Shown in pieces: positions 42,554-51,728 of a stretch of DNA of 64,000 nucleotides (position 1 is the stretch's first letter; each line of letters opens with the position of its first letter). The translations under genes were made by a program, and so were the position numbers. Origin of the DNA: Myxococcus sp. RHSTA-1-4. Its GTDB lineage: Bacteria; Myxococcota; Myxococcia; Myxococcales; Myxococcaceae. The notes beneath the pieces were generated by a model. The model was not told where the DNA came from. It saw nothing but the letters and a program-made list of their open reading frames with translations, and did not search any database. The stretch spans positions 170,569 to 234,568 of the forward strand of contig NZ_JAIQDG010000017.1 in NCBI RefSeq assembly GCF_020037125.1. Reading direction: 5' to 3'.

Positions 42554-44659
42554 TCAGTGCGCCGCCTCGGAGGGGCTGACGGGGTAGTCGCCGCGCGCGT
42601 GGGCCTGGGCATGCTGGGCGATGAGGAACCGGCGCACGGCGCTCCGGGTGAGCAGCCCGCAGGTGGGGCTGTCCGGCGGCGTGCTGACGGGCAGGGCGTC
42701 CACGTCCTCCTGGTCCATGACGCGCAGCGCGTGGGCCAGGTCCGTGTCGGGGGACAGCAGGGGCAGCTTGCGGGCCAGGTCGCTGGCCACCAGCAGGGGG
42801 TACACGGCCTCGTCGCGCCAGACTTCCCGGAGCTGCTCCACCTGCACGGTGCCGTAGACGCGGCCGGCGGTGTCCAGCACGGGCAGGGCGCCCGCCTCCG
42901 AGGTGAGCAGCAGGTCCGTCAGCGGCCGCAGCGGCGTGCCCGCCGGCACCGGCGTCAGGTGCGTCATCACCTCTCGCACGGGGGTGGCCTCCAGCAGGTC
43001 CGTGTCGCTCTGCACCTTCGGCGCCTTGCGCTCGGTGAGGTAGTGGCAGAGCGCGGAGGCGATGGTGCACGTCACCATCAGCGGCAGGATGATGTCGTGG
43101 TTCCCGCTCATCTCGTAGAGCATCATCATCCCGGTGAGCGGGCCGCGGTTGAGCGCCGCCACGGCGCCGCCCATGCCCACCAGGGCGTACGCGCCGCTGG
43201 GGCCGGTGCTGGCGGGGAAGAAGGAGTGCACCAGCGTGCCGAAGGCGCCGCCCGCCATGGCGCCGATGACGGCTGCGGGGAAGAAGGTGCCGCCCGAGCC
43301 GCCGGAGCCGATGGTGATGGCCGTGGCCACCAGCTTCAGCACGCATGCGGTGACGAGGAAGAGGAAGGGCAGCCGCCCCAGCGCGGCCAGGTTGATGTAG
43401 TCGTGCCCGCTGCCCCACACCGAGGGGCTGAGGAAGGCCAGCAGGCCCGCGCACAGCCCGCCCAGGCCCGCGCGCACCGGCAGCGGCTGGCGGGCGAGCC
43501 AGGGCGACAGCCGGCCTCCCCCGCGTCCATGGAAGTAGTGCTCCACCCCGTGCAGGAACCGCACGAAGGTGAAGGCCAGCAGACCGCAGGCGATGCCCAG
43601 CGCCGCGTACGCCAGCACCTCCGAGCCGCTGACCAGCTCGTAGGGAGCGCTGCGGAGCACGGGGGCCTCGCCCAATACGCCCTGGCTCACCAGGGTGCCC
43701 GCCACGCTGGCCAGGATGATGGGCGAGAAGACGCGCAGCTCGAACTCGCGGAGGATGATTTCCATCGCGAACACCGCGCCGGCGATGGGGGCGTTGAAGG
43801 ACGCGGAGATGCCCGCGCCCGCGCCGCAGGCCAGGAGGATGGACAGCTCCTTGCGGCTGAAGCCCAGCACCCGGCCCACGCTGGAGGCGAACGCGGCGCC
43901 GCCGTAGACGATGGGCCCCTCGCGTCCCGCCGAGCCGCCGCTGCCGATGGTGATGGCGGAGGCCACCAGCTTCAGCAGCCCGCGGTCCGCCGGCACCACG
44001 TTGGCGCCGCTCTTCACCGCCCGCACCACCTCCGGCACGCCGTGGCCGTGCGTCTCCGGCCTGTCGCGCAGCAGCCGTCCCACCGCCACGCCGCCCAGCG
44101 TGGGCGCCAGCAGCATCAGCCACCACGGCAGGTGCGGCAGCAGCGCCGGAAGGTCATGCGAGTGGCCGAACACGCTGTTGAGCGCGGCCAGGCCCACCAG
44201 CGGGTAGTAGAGCGACAGCGCGCCCAGCGCCAGCAGCGCCAGCAGCCGCAGCCGGCGCTTCACCTCGTCGCGCGGGCCGCCGGGCTCGATGACCCGCGAC
44301 AGCACCAGCGCGCCCAGCGCCAGCGGCACCCCCACGAAGGCGTACTCCGGGTGCCAGCGCGCGGTGGAGAACGCCTCCATCAGCGAGCGGAGCTGGCCCC
44401 GGCGCAGGGTGTGCGTCAGCTCGGCCGCGCCGAAGGTGAGCCCGCTCACCAGGCCGATGAGGTTGGCGAAGATGCCGGCGGCCAGCCCGCTGTAGAGCCC
44501 CACCACGGCCCCCGCCACCGGCAGCACCGACGGGCCCGGCAGCCGCAGCCGGTTGGAGGCCTGGAGGAGCGCGTGGATGGAGCGGCTGAGCCCCTCGCGC
44601 AGGCGGACCCGGACGGCCTGCCGGAGGGCTGCGTCTGCCGTGCGTGTCTCGGCCTTCAT
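42554..44659 (-). CDS. ClC-type chloride channel/transporter with CBS domains
   Basis: A 701-aa membrane protein of the ClC family, a dimeric Cl- channel or Cl-/H+ antiporter. Membrane motifs: SGGSAGREGP with the gating Glu, HGVPEV in place of GSGIP, and SGGSGGTFFPA for the second anion-binding segment. Two C-terminal CBS domains (about 565-680; VREVMTHLTPVPAGT, DVDALPVSTP) may sense nucleotides. ATG 44659 was chosen because upstream in-frame sequence is Pro-rich and overlaps the promoter of the divergent peroxiredoxin gene. It converges with the glycan operon. Confidence 0.92.
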   Translation of the reverse strand: MKAETRTADAALRQAVRVRLREGLSRSIHALLQASNRLRLPGPSVLPVAGAVVGLYSGLAAGIFANLIGLVSGLTFGAAELTHTLRRGQLRSLMEAFSTARWHPEYAFVGVPLALGALVLSRVIEPGGPRDEVKRRLRLLALLALGALSLYYPLVGLAALNSVFGHSHDLPALLPHLPWWLMLLAPTLGGVAVGRLLRDRPETHGHGVPEVVRAVKSGANVVPADRGLLKLVASAITIGSGGSAGREGPIVYGGAAFASSVGRVLGFSRKELSILLACGAGAGISASFNAPIAGAVFAMEIILREFELRVFSPIILASVAGTLVSQGVLGEAPVLRSAPYELVSGSEVLAYAALGIACGLLAFTFVRFLHGVEHYFHGRGGGRLSPWLARQPLPVRAGLGGLCAGLLAFLSPSVWGSGHDYINLAALGRLPFLFLVTACVLKLVATAITIGSGGSGGTFFPAAVIGAMAGGAFGTLVHSFFPASTGPSGAYALVGMGGAVAALNRGPLTGMMMLYEMSGNHDIILPLMVTCTIASALCHYLTERKAPKVQSDTDLLEATPVREVMTHLTPVPAGTPLRPLTDLLLTSEAGALPVLDTAGRVYGTVQVEQLREVWRDEAVYPLLVASDLARKLPLLSPDTDLAHALRVMDQEDVDALPVSTPPDSPTCGLLTRSAVRRFLIAQHAQAHARGDYPVSPSEAAH

Positions 44660-44856
44660 TGGAGCCCCCACTAAACAGAGATGGGTGGGGCCATCAAGCT
44701 CCGTGAGTGGGCTGTCGGGCCGGTGGCACTCCGTCCCTGGCGTGGGGCGCGCGCCCGTCAGGGGAGCGGGCGGGCGTGCTACGAAAGGAGGGGCCGGAGG
44801 TGGAGTGGACAACCGGCGCGGCGGGACTCCGGCGCCGCCGCGCGAGAGGGCTGCGC

Positions 44857-45294
44857 ATGCTCAAGCCAGGAGACGTGGCGCCGGACTTCACCGTCCGGGA
44901 CCACACCGGCCGGGTGCACCGGCTGGCGGACTACCACGGGAAGAACGTGGTGCTGTGGTTCTACCCGAAGGCGGACACCCCGGGTTGAACGGCCCAGGGT
45001 TGCGGGTTCCGCGACCAGAAGACGCAGTACGACGAGAAGAACGCGGTGATTCTGGGAGTCAGCTTCGACACGTTGGAGGAGAACAAGGCGTTCGCCGAGA
45101 AGTTCGGGTTCAACTTCCCGCTGCTGAGTGACACGGACCGGAAGATGGGGCTGGCCTATGGCGCCTGCGACGACGCGAAGTCGCCGAACGCGCGCCGGGT
45201 GGGCGTCATCATCGGCCCCGACGGGAAGGTGAAGGCGTGGTACCCGAAGGTGGACGCGCGCGCCTTCCCGCAGGAGGCGCTGAAGCAGCTGTGA
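44857..45294 (+). CDS. Selenocysteine-containing Bcp-type peroxiredoxin, TGA 44986-44988 read as Sec44
   Basis: A 145-aa thioredoxin-dependent peroxidase of the BCP/PrxQ family. From ATG 44857 the frame LKPGDVAPDFTVRDHTGRVH, LWFYPKADTPG meets TGA at exactly the peroxidatic position (TPG-C-T in relatives), then continues TAQGCGFRD with resolving Cys49 five residues on, and on through ILGVSFDTLEENKAFAEKFG to TGA 45292-45294. The -UTAQGC- spacing matches the C-x4-C of BCP. An 8-bp hairpin sits 10-28 nt past the TGA. No other disruption is seen, so selenocysteine is more likely than a pseudogene. Confidence 0.88.
44998..45016 (+). promoter_or_regulatory. Candidate bacterial SECIS hairpin
   Basis: Arms GGTTGCGG (44998-45005) and CCGCGACC (45009-45016) form eight pairs, one a G-U wobble, around a GTT loop. 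The loop starts 18 nt after the TGA and begins with G. This matches known bacterial SECIS geometry well. Confidence 0.7.
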
Positions 45295-45368
45295 GGCCGT
45301 GTACGCCGTACCCGTGATTGCGGGGCGCGTCCGGCCTTGAACCCCGGACGCGTCCCGGCTCCAGGCGC

Positions 45369-46139
45369 TCAGGGCGCATGGCTGCGCGAGGGCAGGCGGG
45401 AGCGCACGAGCACCGCCACGCCCGCCAGCAGCAGCCACGGCAGGACGTGGGCCGTCAGCAGGTGCCGCACCGTCCCCTCGGGGCAGTGCAGGTGAAGCAC
45501 CAGCAGGGCCACCCCTGCCGCGGACAGGCCCGCGGCGAGCGCGCGCACGGGCTGGAATGCGGAGCGGCACAGGAGCACGAGCGCCGCGGCCAGCGGCAGC
45601 ACGGACAACATCATCTCCATCCCCATGCACCGCAGCATGCCCTCCATGGGCGGCCTCACCTGCTGTCCGGAGCCGCCCAGCACCTGCGTCGCCGCCACCG
45701 CCACCGCCGCCATGGCGACCAGCGCCCAGGACAACCGCCTGCGCGCGGGGGCCAGGGCCACGAAGGCGCCACCGCCCACCAGCACCAGCGTGAGCACCGC
45801 GACGACGGCCACCACCATGGGCGAGGCGCTGTTGCCCACCTGTCCGTTGCGGCCCATGAAGAGGAGCGCTCCGCCCAGCACGGCCGTGTAGACGGCCAGC
45901 AGCACCAGCAGCTCGCGCCACCAGGGGGTGGGCTTCGGGTGCGCGGACAGCTCGTCCAGGGCGCGCTGGCGCGCGGCGTCCAGCCTCGGGGCCGGCGTCA
46001 CCGGGGCGGGGCCCGCTCCCAGGGCGTCGAAGCCCCCCACGAGGCTCCGGCAGTCCTCACACGTGGCCACGTGCGAGGCCAGGTCCGCGGGCAGCGGTCC
46101 TCCCAGCGAGTCCATCACCCGCGAGCACTCCGGCTTCAT
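45369..46139 (-). CDS. Membrane anti-sigma factor (zinc-finger type)
   Basis: A 256-aa protein with an N-terminal ZAS-like motif HVATCEDCRSL (His-x3-Cys-x2-Cys), then a linker and about six hydrophobic helices. This fold binds and holds an ECF sigma factor at the membrane. The small His/Cys/Met-rich helix region (MEGMLRCMGMEMML) and HLHCPEG could sense metal or redox stress, which is an inference. It overlaps the upstream sigma gene by 4 bp. Confidence 0.8.
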   Translation of the reverse strand: MKPECSRVMDSLGGPLPADLASHVATCEDCRSLVGGFDALGAGPAPVTPAPRLDAARQRALDELSAHPKPTPWWRELLVLLAVYTAVLGGALLFMGRNGQVGNSASPMVVAVVAVLTLVLVGGGAFVALAPARRRLSWALVAMAAVAVAATQVLGGSGQQVRPPMEGMLRCMGMEMMLSVLPLAAALVLLCRSAFQPVRALAAGLSAAGVALLVLHLHCPEGTVRHLLTAHVLPWLLLAGVAVLVRSRLPSRSHAP

Positions 46140-46765
46140 TCCTGGGTCTCCTGATGCAGGGCGGCCAGCAGCTCGCGCAGGCGCTCGTAGCCGCGGTGGG
46201 CCCGGACCTTCACGGCGCTCTCGGTGAGGCCCATGGCGTCGGCGATTTCCGCGAAGCTCATCCCCTCGAAGCGGTGCAGGAGGATGGGGATGCGCTGGCC
46301 CTCGGGAAGCTGCGCCAGGGCGCGCTGCACGGCCTGCTCCAGCCCGCTGTCGCGCGGGGCCGGGGTGTCGGCGGGGACGCTCGCGGGAAGCTCGCCCTCG
46401 GGCGTCAGCTCCTCCGGGCGCCGGCTCCGGCGCTGCGAGTCACGCGCCGCGTTGGTGGCGATGGCGTAGAGCCAGGGCTTGAAGCGGGAGCCGGGCTGGA
46501 AGCGCCCCCGGGCGCGCACCAGGGAGAGGAAGGTGAGCTGCACCAGGTCCTCGGCTGTCGACGGGCTGCCCGTCAGCCGGCTGAGGTAGCCGTGCACGGG
46601 CCGGGCGTAGCGCTGGAAGAGCGCGTCGAACGCCGTGGAGTCTCCCTGACAGAACCGCGCCATCAACACCTCGTCGGACGCTCCGGCGACGGGTGCGCGC
46701 GCCGGCTCCTGTCCGGTACGCGCGGGCGTGGCTTCGGGTTTCAGTGAGCGGGGCGGCGTGGGCAC
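46136..46765 (-). CDS. ECF-type RNA polymerase sigma factor
   Basis: A 209-aa sigma-70 family ECF factor. Region 2 is DEVLMARFCQGDSTAFDALF, AEDLVQLTFLSLVRARGRF and FKPWLYAIATNAARD; region 4 is AQLPEGQRIPILLHRFEGMS, FAEIADAMGLTESAVKVRAH. The first possible start is GTG 46765, but the first 34 residues are Pro/Ala-rich; ATG 46663 (MARFCQGD) with GAGGTG upstream is an alternative. It is cotranscribed with its anti-sigma gene; the regulon is unknown, although the desaturase gene just upstream on the same strand is a possible target. Confidence 0.9.
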   Translation of the reverse strand: MPTPPRSLKPEATPARTGQEPARAPVAGASDEVLMARFCQGDSTAFDALFQRYARPVHGYLSRLTGSPSTAEDLVQLTFLSLVRARGRFQPGSRFKPWLYAIATNAARDSQRRSRRPEELTPEGELPASVPADTPAPRDSGLEQAVQRALAQLPEGQRIPILLHRFEGMSFAEIADAMGLTESAVKVRAHRGYERLRELLAALHQETQE

Positions 46766-46821
46766 GCGCGGAGGACTCTACCCCGGGAAGGAGTCCCGGG
46801 GGGTGTCCTGCCTCATCGCCG

Positions 46822-47919
46822 CTACCGCCGCTTCAGCAGGGCCTGGGGCGCGGGCGCGGAGGTGGGCAGGTGGTCCGCGGCGCTGGCAATCGCCTCTCGC
46901 ACCTTGTCACCCGCCGCCTTCGCCGCGTCACTCGCCGCCGCCCGGGCGGCCAGAATCTGGGCCCGCGCGCCCTGGGCGCCCCAGAAGGGCGTGGGCGCCG
47001 CCAGCTCCGCGCGCTCCTCGGGCGTGTACTTCAGGTAGGCGTACTTCGTGGACTCGGAGGGCAGCCGCAGCCCCTCCACGATGCCCACCCAGGAGAGCGC
47101 CTTCAGCGTGTAGTAGCTGATGTCCACCTCCCACCAGAACCAGCCCTGGTTGGCCGTGTTCTGGTGGTAGTGGTGGTTGTTGTGCCACCCCTCGCCCAGG
47201 GTGATGATGGCCAGCAGCCAGTTGTTGCGGCTGGTGTCCGTCGTCTTGTAGCGGCGCTTGCCGAAGACGTGGCTGAGCGAGTTGATGGTGAAGGTGCCGT
47301 GCCACAGCACCGTGGTGCTGACGAAGAAGCCCCACACCAGCATGGAGAAGCCGCCGATGAAGTAGAGCGCCACGGCCAGCAGCACCGGCGGCACCAGGTG
47401 GAAGCGGTTGAGCCACACCAGCTCCGGGTAGCGCGCGAAGTCCTTGATGGCCTCCATCTTCGTCTCGCCGTACTTGTCGCAGAGAATCCAGTTCATGTGG
47501 CTCCACCAGAAGCCCCGCTGGACGGGCGAGTGGATGTCCTCGGGCTGGTCCGAGTACCGGTGGTGGTGCCGGTGGTTCGCCGCCCACCACAACACGCCCT
47601 TCTGCGTCGACAGGGTGCCCACCAGGGCCAGGATGAACTGGAAGACGCGCCCCGTCTTGAAGGCCCGGTGCGAGAAGTACCGGTGGTAGCCCGCGGTGAT
47701 GCCCCACATCCGCACCACGTACAGGCCCACACACACCGCTACGTCCACCGGTTTCGCGCCCACCCAGAAGACGGCGAGGCACATCAGGTGGACGGCGATG
47801 AACGGAATGGACGACAGCCAGTTGATGCGCTCGTTATCCGCGGGCAGGGCAGGGGAGGGTGTCTGCAAGGCAAGCCTCGTGAGCTGAACGGGACCGAGCC
47901 GCAACCTGCTCAGTCCCAC
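46822..47919 (-). CDS. Fatty-acid desaturase (delta-9, acyl-CoA type)
   Basis: A 365-aa diiron membrane desaturase. The three His boxes are HRYFSH, HRHHHRYSD and EGWHNNHHYH, as in stearoyl-CoA desaturases. Four to five hydrophobic segments, and a C-terminal Ala-rich helical tail. It introduces a cis double bond into acyl chains, which changes membrane fluidity. The start codon is GTG 47919, or TTG about 20 codons in (LQTPSP); neither has a strong ribosome-binding site. It sits between the ECF sigma gene and an M50 protease on the same strand. Confidence 0.9.
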   Translation of the reverse strand: MGLSRLRLGPVQLTRLALQTPSPALPADNERINWLSSIPFIAVHLMCLAVFWVGAKPVDVAVCVGLYVVRMWGITAGYHRYFSHRAFKTGRVFQFILALVGTLSTQKGVLWWAANHRHHHRYSDQPEDIHSPVQRGFWWSHMNWILCDKYGETKMEAIKDFARYPELVWLNRFHLVPPVLLAVALYFIGGFSMLVWGFFVSTTVLWHGTFTINSLSHVFGKRRYKTTDTSRNNWLLAIITLGEGWHNNHHYHQNTANQGWFWWEVDISYYTLKALSWVGIVEGLRLPSESTKYAYLKYTPEERAELAAPTPFWGAQGARAQILAARAAASDAAKAAGDKVREAIASAADHLPTSAPAPQALLKRR

Positions 47920-47952
47920 CCCGCATCAACACCCCCTCGTGTCATGGCTCTG

Positions 47953-49386
47953 TCAGGAGACGGCGGATTGGCGCAGCTCCGTCAGCCAGGACTCGAAAGC
48001 CGGGTGGCCGTGCAGGGGGGCCAGGTCCGCGTCCGAGGCGGCATACGCACCGTCGCGGAAGCCCAGCTCGGTGGCACGGTGCAGCATCCGTACCGCGTCC
48101 GGCGCGTTGCGCGCGCGGGCGTGGGCGCATGCGGCGTCATAGGCGATGGAGGCGCTGGGGACGCGCTGGAGCGCCGCCTCGCCCACCGCGGCGGCCTCGG
48201 AATAGGCGCCGCGGTTGAACAGCACCGACTGCGCGCAGGCATACGCCACCGCCGGGTCCACGCCCGGAAGCCTGAGCGCCTCCTGCTCACGCTTCAGGCG
48301 GATGAGGGTGCCGGCGTACTCGTGCAGCACCGTGCGGTTCGCGGACATCTTCCAGGCCTGCTCCCACCAGCCCACCGCGCGCGCGTCGTCGCCCACCAGC
48401 GAACAGGCCGCCGCCACCGCGTGGGGCTCCACCGGCGGCACGCCCTGCACCTGGGAGAAGTGGTCCAGCGCGGCCCGGCCCTGGCTCTCCTTCAGCGCCA
48501 CCCAGCCCAGCAGGTGGTGCGCGTGGCTGGCGAGCGGCACCGTGAGGCCCTCCTCGGCCTCCAGCACCGACGTGCCCAGCCGCCGGGCGTCGTCCAGCCG
48601 GCCCGCGTCGAGCGCCACCTTCGCCTCGCGGAGCTTCTCCGCCAGCGGGCCCGTCATGCGCGACTCCTGGCCTGGTCCTCCGCCGCGCAGCGCCTCCGCC
48701 ACCACGCGGAAGGCCTGCACGCCGTACATCGCGAAGATGAGGGTGAAGAGCGTCGACCCGGACCGCAGGCCGTACACCACGGCGGCCACGCACACCAGCA
48801 GCGCCAGGCCCTGCGCCAGCACGAAGCCGCGCCGCGGGCCGAACATCCGCGTCGCCAGGGTGGCGGTGATGTGGCCCCCGTCCAGCGGGAGCACGGGCAG
48901 CATGTTGAGCACCGCCCAGAAGAGGTTGGCGACCGCGAAGGTGAACAGGAAGAAGTCGAGCGCCGGCGCGCGGCCCTTGAAGAGGACGAAGCCCACCCCG
49001 CTCGCCAGCCCCAGCATCAGCCCGAAGAAGGGCCCGGCCGCGGTGATGAGCAGGTTGCGCTTCCAGGGCAGGGGGCCGGGCTGGTCATTGGGCAGCGTGT
49101 GGCCCCCCATCCAGACGAGCGCGATGCTCGGCCGGTAGCCGAACAGCCGGCTGGCCAGGGCATGGCCCAGCTCGTGGATGAGCACGGAGACGAAGACGAT
49201 GAGCATCCACGACAGGATGTAGACCACCATCGCGCTGGCGTGGCCGAGCGCGGGCGCCCCCTCCACCTGGCGGAAGGGCCAGCCGTCCTGGGCAGCGCCA
49301 ATGGAGCTCCATGCAATCAGGGCCGACACGAGCAGGTGGCTGGGGTGCACTTCGACGGGAATGCTCCCGAGGCGAAAGCGGAACAT
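47953..49386 (-). CDS. Site-2 protease family (M50) metalloprotease with C-terminal TPR-like region
   Basis: A 477-aa membrane protease. Early helices carry HELGH (VSVLIHELGHALASRLFG) and, later, LPVLPLDGGH, where the family usually has NPDGG. These bind the catalytic zinc. About residues 225-477 form soluble helical repeats of TPR type that could recognise substrates. M50 proteases cut within or near membranes, often to release sigma factors; an ECF/anti-sigma pair lies about 1.8 kb away, but a link is only a guess. Divergent from dusB. Confidence 0.85.
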   Translation of the reverse strand: MFRFRLGSIPVEVHPSHLLVSALIAWSSIGAAQDGWPFRQVEGAPALGHASAMVVYILSWMLIVFVSVLIHELGHALASRLFGYRPSIALVWMGGHTLPNDQPGPLPWKRNLLITAAGPFFGLMLGLASGVGFVLFKGRAPALDFFLFTFAVANLFWAVLNMLPVLPLDGGHITATLATRMFGPRRGFVLAQGLALLVCVAAVVYGLRSGSTLFTLIFAMYGVQAFRVVAEALRGGGPGQESRMTGPLAEKLREAKVALDAGRLDDARRLGTSVLEAEEGLTVPLASHAHHLLGWVALKESQGRAALDHFSQVQGVPPVEPHAVAAACSLVGDDARAVGWWEQAWKMSANRTVLHEYAGTLIRLKREQEALRLPGVDPAVAYACAQSVLFNRGAYSEAAAVGEAALQRVPSASIAYDAACAHARARNAPDAVRMLHRATELGFRDGAYAASDADLAPLHGHPAFESWLTELRQSAVS

Positions 49387-49479
49387 GGGGACGGACCTTA
49401 ACCGTTAGCCCCCTGCCGCGCAGTCCGTTGAACACGGCCTGCATCCTCCTCGTCATATCCGCTAGGTTCCCCGCCCTTC

Positions 49480-50493
49480 ATGCCGCAGCTCGGTCCCTAT
49501 TCCCTGCCGAACCCCTACATCCTCGCTCCCATGGCGGGCGTGAGCGAGATGCCCTTCCGTGTCATCGCCTTCCGTCTGGGCGCCGCCCTCTGCCCCACGG
49601 AGCTGGTCAGCTCCCAGGGGTTGATGCGGGCCAACCAGCGCACCCTGAAATACCTGCGCTACGACGCCGAGGTGGAGCGGCCCTACTCGCTGCAAATCTA
49701 CGGCGGCGAGCCGGAGGCCATGGCCCGCGCCGCGCTGGTGGGCAGGGAGGCCGGCGCGCGAATCATCGACATCAACATGGGCTGCCCGGTGAAGAAGGTG
49801 ACGAAGAACGGCGCCGGCAGCGCCCTGCTGTGTGACGTGCCCCGCGCCGCCCGCATCGTCCGCGAGATTCGCGAGGCCACGGGGCTGCCCGTCACCTGCA
49901 AGATTCGCTCGGGCTGGGACGCGAAGAGCCGCAACTACCTCCAGATGGCCGCCGCGCTCCAGGAGGCGGGCTGCGCGGCGCTGGCCATCCACCCGCGCAC
50001 CCGCGAGCAGGGCTACTCGGGCCAGGCGGACTGGAGCGTCATCGCCGACCTCAAGCGTCACTTCCCGGACATGCCCATCATCGGCAACGGCGACGTGAGG
50101 ACGCCCGGGGACGCGCGGCGCATGCTGGAGTCCACCGGCTGTGACTTCGTGATGATTGGCCGCGCGGCGCTGGGCAACCCGTGGATTTTCCGCGAGCTGC
50201 TGGGCGGCCCTCCCGCCACGCCGCAGGAGCGTTGCGCCCTGGTGCTGGAGCACCTGCGCGCGCACCTGGACTTCGTGGGTGACGCGCTGGGCGCCGTGCG
50301 CTCCTTCCGCAAGCAGCTCGCGTGGTACGCCCACGGCCTGTACGGCGCCGCCGCCTTCAGGGCGGAGGTCAATGCGCTCGACGCGCCCGAGGCCGTGGAG
50401 GCCTGCGTGCGCCGCTTCTTCGCCGCCGCCGACACCGACAGCGCCGGCCCCTCGGAGGAGCAGGACGTGGACTACCGCGCCGCGCTGGGCTGA
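49480..50493 (+). CDS. dusB: tRNA-dihydrouridine synthase (DusB type)
   Basis: A 337-aa FMN enzyme that reduces specific tRNA uridines to dihydrouridine. Features: ILAPMAGVSEMPFRVIAFRL, the active-site INMGCPVKKVTKNGAGSALL with catalytic Cys, VTCKIRSGWD, AIHPRTREQGYSG and IIGNGDVRTP with FVMIGRAALGNPW for FMN binding. It follows DusB rather than DusA in the GCPVKKV segment. No clear ribosome-binding site before ATG 49480. A strong hairpin ends the gene. Confidence 0.93.
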   Translation: MPQLGPYSLPNPYILAPMAGVSEMPFRVIAFRLGAALCPTELVSSQGLMRANQRTLKYLRYDAEVERPYSLQIYGGEPEAMARAALVGREAGARIIDINMGCPVKKVTKNGAGSALLCDVPRAARIVREIREATGLPVTCKIRSGWDAKSRNYLQMAAALQEAGCAALAIHPRTREQGYSGQADWSVIADLKRHFPDMPIIGNGDVRTPGDARRMLESTGCDFVMIGRAALGNPWIFRELLGGPPATPQERCALVLEHLRAHLDFVGDALGAVRSFRKQLAWYAHGLYGAAAFRAEVNALDAPEAVEACVRRFFAAADTDSAGPSEEQDVDYRAALG

Positions 50494-50505
50494 GCCCCAA
50501 AAGGA

Positions 50506-50543
50506 GAAGGCGCGGCCCCTCTCGAAGAGGGCGCCGCGCCTTC
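50506..50543. terminator. Long bidirectional terminator hairpin
   Basis: Arms GAAGGCGCGGC (50506-50516) and GCCGCGCCTTC (50533-50543) plus inner CCCTCT/AGAGGG around CGA, with one bulged C. It lies between convergent dusB and the metalloprotease gene. The preceding CCCCAAAAGG and lack of a long T tract make it only partly canonical. Confidence 0.75.
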
Positions 50544-50573
50544 GTGCTTCAGACCACCAGGCCTATGCCGGGA

Positions 50574-51479
50574 TTACAGGCTCGGCTTGTACGTGGAGAC
50601 GGCCCACGCCATGCGCGTCGTCTGGCCCGCGGTGAAGTGGTTCATGCAGGCGTCGTCGGTGTAGTCCATGAAGTTGTAGATGGGGTCCTGGCCCGTGGCG
50701 GAGCAGGTGTCGCGGCCCGCCGGGCAGCCGTAGGCGGCGGAGGCCTCGGCCGGCGTGTCATCCACGGAGTCGCCCGAGCCGGTGCAGCCGCCCTGGAACG
50801 TGTGGTACAGGCCCAGGTAGTGGCCGACCTCGTGGGTCGCCGTGTCACCCAGGTTGTACGGGGCCGCGCTGCCGCCGGGCAGCGAGCTGTGGAGCAGCAC
50901 CACGCCGTTCTGGTAGTGGCTCTCCGCGTAGGACCACGGGAACACCGCCCAGCCCAGCAGGCCCTGCCCGGGGCCCGCGGTGTAGATGTTCAGCGTGGTG
51001 GCCGGGCTCTTCGCCAGCGTCTGCTTGGCCAGCGTCTCGTTGCGCGAGCCCGGCGTCATGCCGAACCACTTGGAGTTGTTGGTCCGGTCGATGGACACCG
51101 TCTGGAACTGGAAGCCCTTGCCGGCGTAGGCGTCGTTCAGGACCTGGAGCTGCGCGGCGATCTGCGCGTCCGTCACGTTACCGGTCGTGCCGCTGGTGAT
51201 GACGTGCCAGGCCACATTCACCATGTTGTCGGCGGCGGCGCGCACCTGGAACTTCGAGGCCTCCTCGGGGGTCGGCTCGCGGCGGGCCTCGCTGGGGCCG
51301 AAGTCGACCGTGCCGCAGGCGCCCGTCTTGTTCTCGGCGAAGAACGCCTCGTCGATGACCTGGCCTCCGATGACCTGGAAGTCGGCGACCTCCGCGGCGG
51401 GCTTCGGCTCCTCACTCTGGCAGGCGGTGAACGTCAGGGCGGTGGTGACGGCAACGACACTCGACCACATCTTCTTCAT
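50574..51479 (-). CDS. Secreted zinc metalloprotease, M43 (cytophagalysin/PAPP-A) type
   Basis: A 301-aa predicted lipoprotein (signal VTTALTFTAC, Cys20). The catalytic motif THEVGHYLGLYHTF is the M43 HEXXHxxGxxH, and the Met-turn is in NFMDYTDDACMNHFTAGQ. Cys pairs flank the active site. Family members are secreted proteases of predatory and gliding bacteria. A short propeptide-like stretch (about 21-75) precedes the catalytic domain. Single gene, followed by the terminator shared with dusB. Confidence 0.9.
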   Translation of the reverse strand: MKKMWSSVVAVTTALTFTACQSEEPKPAAEVADFQVIGGQVIDEAFFAENKTGACGTVDFGPSEARREPTPEEASKFQVRAAADNMVNVAWHVITSGTTGNVTDAQIAAQLQVLNDAYAGKGFQFQTVSIDRTNNSKWFGMTPGSRNETLAKQTLAKSPATTLNIYTAGPGQGLLGWAVFPWSYAESHYQNGVVLLHSSLPGGSAAPYNLGDTATHEVGHYLGLYHTFQGGCTGSGDSVDDTPAEASAAYGCPAGRDTCSATGQDPIYNFMDYTDDACMNHFTAGQTTRMAWAVSTYKPSL

Positions 51480-51728
51480 GGATGGTGCTCCTGGATGTGA
51501 GAGGCCGACCCCGGGATTCCTGAGAAAACGGAAGGCCCGTTCGGTTGGTCCCGCATCAAGCAGCTAATCGCTTGGTGAAGTCAAGGCCATGAGAGTGGAA
51601 TTTTCACAGCCATGTTGTTCTTTTGTGCCAGAGGCGCCCAATTCCGCCCTGATTCCGGGCGCATAGTGGCCTTGTTTCAGCCAGTACCCCGGAGGGGTGA
51701 CCCATTCCCGGACAGCAACCCCGATGTT

